A stretch of 64,000 bases of DNA from Parahaliea mediterranea (GTDB taxonomy: Bacteria > Pseudomonadota > Gammaproteobacteria > Pseudomonadales > Halieaceae), in contig NZ_QEWO01000005.1 in NCBI RefSeq assembly GCF_003402235.1, forward strand, positions 434,001 to 498,000. Direction: 5' to 3'. The notes under the pieces are model-generated. The model was not told the origin of the DNA and did not search any database. It saw only the letters and a program-made list of their open reading frames with translations. Shown in pieces: positions 61,785-64,000 of the stretch (the stretch's first letter is position 1; each line of letters starts with the position of its first letter). Position numbers and translations under genes: made by a program.

Positions 61785-64000
61785 ATGACCGTCTGTCATT
61801 ACAATGATAAATACCCGGCGTTCCTCACCACTGCAGCCAGTGTCATCGGTTTGGCGTTGGCTGCTGCAAATGCCCAGGCCCAACTTGAGGAGGTCATCGT
61901 AACGGCGCAGAAACGGGCGGAAAGTTTGCAGGATATACCCGTCACGCTGCAGGCGTTTTCAAACGAGGCACTGGTCGATTTCGGTATTACCGACACTCAG
62001 GCGCTGCAGAGCATTACACCGGGGCTGGTGGTCAATAATAGCGGCACATCGGCCCAGATCTACTTGCGCGGGGTGGGGACCCGTTTCGCCTTTGCTGGCC
62101 TCGATCCGAGTGTGGCTACCTATGTGGATGACCGCTATATAGGTCGTGCCCAAGCCAGCATCTTTGACTTTGCAGACGTGGAACGCATCGAGGTGCTTAA
62201 GGGCCCGCAGGGCACCTTGTATGGCCGTAATGCAACCGGCGGCGCAATTCGTGTGGTAACCATGGATGTAGACGACGAGTTGACGGGAAAAGTCACTGCC
62301 ACTGCCGGTAACTATGATCATTGGGGCTTTTCCGGCACTGTCAGTGTGCCGTTGACCGACGACCTGGGAGTGAGGCTGTCGGGGCTGGTTAAGCAGCGTG
62401 ACGGCTACGCCGACAATCTTGACCCACGAGGCGTTGCTGAACTGGATGACCAGGACTACCAAAGCTACAAAGCCAAGTTCCGCTGGGATATGTCTGACAC
62501 GTGGACCGGTCGCCTGTCGCTGGAATATTCCAACCGGAACGATCTTGAAGGCTCCGATCAGGTAGACATCAGCCCGCCGGGATTAAACCGCGCGGTAGCC
62601 AACGGCGGACTTTCTGGCAACGATGTGGATGAAGTCTATACGGCGACTAACCAAAAGGCTGATTCCGAAGACTATGCGGCCACGTTAAGGCTGGATGGCG
62701 TATTTGATGCGTTTGATTTTGCGTCGATTACAACGTATTGGGATTTTGACCTGGTTGCCTCTGTCGATGCCGATGGCACCAGTAGGCGCGACAGCGATGC
62801 CTACCGTGTACCGCAGGCTGCGGAGAGTTTCTCACAGGAACTCCAGTGGTTGTCTAACACTGGCGGTGACTGGAACTGGATTGTCGGACTTTACTACTTT
62901 CGGGAAAACAACCGCCTGTTCGAACTGGAGGTGGGGTTGCAGGACTTGCTTGGTACCGAAACAATCTTCACTCAGGGAAATCAGTCATCGCTTACTACCG
63001 CCTATGCGGGCTTCGGCCAGTTGACTTACGACTTCAACGAAGCCTGGTCGCTGACCCTGGGCGGCCGCTACAGCAGCGAAGAGAAAGAAGTGGCCGTAAA
63101 GGCGCCAAGTTCCACAGGCGTCGTCAGCCTGGTGCCCTATCCCTTTGACGACGAAGCAGATTGGAACGAATTCACTCCAAAGCTCACACTTGAATACAAC
63201 TTTGATGTTGGCATGGCTTACCTGAGCTATGCCCGCGGCTTCAAGAGCGGTGGTTTCAACTACCCCGCCAGCACACCCAATCCACTCACTGGCGAAGCAC
63301 AGGCGGCGCTGGATCCCGAAATTCTCGACATGATTGAACTGGGTTGGAAAACCGAGTTACTGGACCAGCGCCTGCGGTTCAATGGTGCCCTGTTCTACTA
63401 CGATTATCAGGATCTCCAGGTTACACGTGGCGTTGCCGACGACAACGGGGCTGTTTTCAACGTAACCGAAAATGCCGCTAATGCGGAGGTAATGGGCCTT
63501 GATCTCGACATCACCTGGTTGCCCACCGATCGCCTGATCCTGACCGCAGGGTTGAATCTGCTCGATTCCGAGTATCAGGACTTTGCCGCGTCTGCCAACA
63601 TTTTCAACAATGTAGTCACTCCCGGTAGACCTGGTATGACGACGGTGGCCTTTGATGCGGACGGAGAGAGCCTACTGCGTGCGCCCGACTGGTCGGCCTT
63701 TGCCTCCGTGAGCTATGAGTTCAGCGCGGGTGATGCGCGGATACCGGTGGTACTTACCTACGCCTATAAGGACGACTACAACTACGACTTTGTGGCGCAT
63801 CCAAGTTCGAACGCTCTGATTCAAGAGGGCTACGGTTTGCTGAGTGCTCGCGCCACGTATGTAAGTCCATCAGAGACTTGGCAGGTGGCAGTGTGGGGCA
63901 AGAACCTGACGGATGAAGACGAGTACTTCGAAGATGTCGTCGGTAACGCCGCGGGCATTCGCGGTTCCCACGGCGCGCCACTGACCTACGGCGTGGATGT
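61785..64000 (+). CDS. TonB-dependent receptor, C-terminus beyond window
   Basis: An open frame of 738 codons to the window's end without a stop. Signal peptide (ending AAANAQAQ), TonB box LEEVIVTAQKR, plug (AQIYLRGVGT, VERIEVLKGPQGTLYGRNATGGAIRVVT) and most of the barrel, including YLSYARGFKSGGFN. ATG 61785 follows AAGGAGAG. This VIVTAQKR subclass commonly imports organic nutrients in marine gammaproteobacteria (recalled). Lying behind the hydrolase and repeat pair C, it may import the sulfur-containing substrate. Only the last few strands are missing. Confidence 0.9.
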   Translation, partial: MTVCHYNDKYPAFLTTAASVIGLALAAANAQAQLEEVIVTAQKRAESLQDIPVTLQAFSNEALVDFGITDTQALQSITPGLVVNNSGTSAQIYLRGVGTRFAFAGLDPSVATYVDDRYIGRAQASIFDFADVERIEVLKGPQGTLYGRNATGGAIRVVTMDVDDELTGKVTATAGNYDHWGFSGTVSVPLTDDLGVRLSGLVKQRDGYADNLDPRGVAELDDQDYQSYKAKFRWDMSDTWTGRLSLEYSNRNDLEGSDQVDISPPGLNRAVANGGLSGNDVDEVYTATNQKADSEDYAATLRLDGVFDAFDFASITTYWDFDLVASVDADGTSRRDSDAYRVPQAAESFSQELQWLSNTGGDWNWIVGLYYFRENNRLFELEVGLQDLLGTETIFTQGNQSSLTTAYAGFGQLTYDFNEAWSLTLGGRYSSEEKEVAVKAPSSTGVVSLVPYPFDDEADWNEFTPKLTLEYNFDVGMAYLSYARGFKSGGFNYPASTPNPLTGEAQAALDPEILDMIELGWKTELLDQRLRFNGALFYYDYQDLQVTRGVADDNGAVFNVTENAANAEVMGLDLDITWLPTDRLILTAGLNLLDSEYQDFAASANIFNNVVTPGRPGMTTVAFDADGESLLRAPDWSAFASVSYEFSAGDARIPVVLTYAYKDDYNYDFVAHPSSNALIQEGYGLLSARATYVSPSETWQVAVWGKNLTDEDEYFEDVVGNAAGIRGSHGAPLTYGVD

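Noticed and set aside
1-64000. tRNA, rRNA, insertion sequence or phage genes
   Set aside because: No tRNA-like cloverleaf, rRNA segment, transposase or integrase motif was recognised; a dedicated scan would be needed to exclude tRNAs completely.

Overview
The window is high-GC, densely packed bacterial DNA. Five TonB-dependent receptors (one partial), a zwf-pgl-edd Entner-Doudoroff operon, a nickel superoxide dismutase, Fur-type boxes and many catabolic operons point to a marine, aerobic, heterotrophic gammaproteobacterium, perhaps of the Halieaceae or Spongiibacteraceae type. That placement is inferred from gene content only. I saw no rRNA, tRNA, CRISPR array, integrase or insertion sequence.

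Layout. 1-7.4 kb holds mixed hydrolases: a DUF3604 protein (partial), an alpha/beta-hydrolase lipoprotein, RidA, a MOSC protein, an M20 peptidase divergent from a PadR regulator across a striking double palindrome, and a formylglycine-type sulfatase. 7.5-17.7 kb is a LysR gene followed by a seven-gene, largely translationally coupled run: ornithine cyclodeaminase-like, amidohydrolase, TonB receptor, M19 dipeptidase, bile-acid-type symporter, a PrnB/DUF1864 heme-dioxygenase-superfamily protein and a kynureninase-like PLP enzyme. It looks like an uptake and breakdown pathway for an unknown, possibly tryptophan-derived or peptide-like compound. 17.7-25.1 kb is a TetR-controlled catabolic cluster (amidohydrolase, Rieske oxygenase, SDR, acetoacetate-decarboxylase-like, GGDEF, iron alcohol dehydrogenase).

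25.1-40.5 kb is a metal-homeostasis region with Fur-like boxes. It contains an MFS/PNPOx pair, an operon encoding NiSOD (sodN) and its maturation protease (sodX), three TonB receptors, a PepSY membrane protein with two small partners, and a Crp/Fnr regulator with two perfect TTGCG-N4-CGCAA palindromes in its neighbourhood. 40.6-47.7 kb holds zwf-pgl-edd and three stand-alone genes.

47.8-64 kb differs in style (longer intergenic gaps, apparently lower GC) and looks like an accessory island. Two AraC-type regulators sit beside an operon with quinone reductase, TauD-type dioxygenase, DsbA-like oxidoreductase and YeiH-type sulfate exporter. Next come an operon with an MFS transporter, SdsA1-type alkylsulfatase, acyl-CoA ligase and sulfite oxidase fused to cytochrome c, and then a small hydrolase with a TonB receptor. 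All three transcription units carry the same pair of 19-bp direct repeats, always with a 21-bp period and always 78-86 bp before the first gene. I read this as one AraC-controlled regulon for organosulfur (sulfonate or sulfate-ester) catabolism, from uptake through desulfonation or desulfation to sulfite oxidation and sulfate export. This is the strongest candidate for an undescribed system here.
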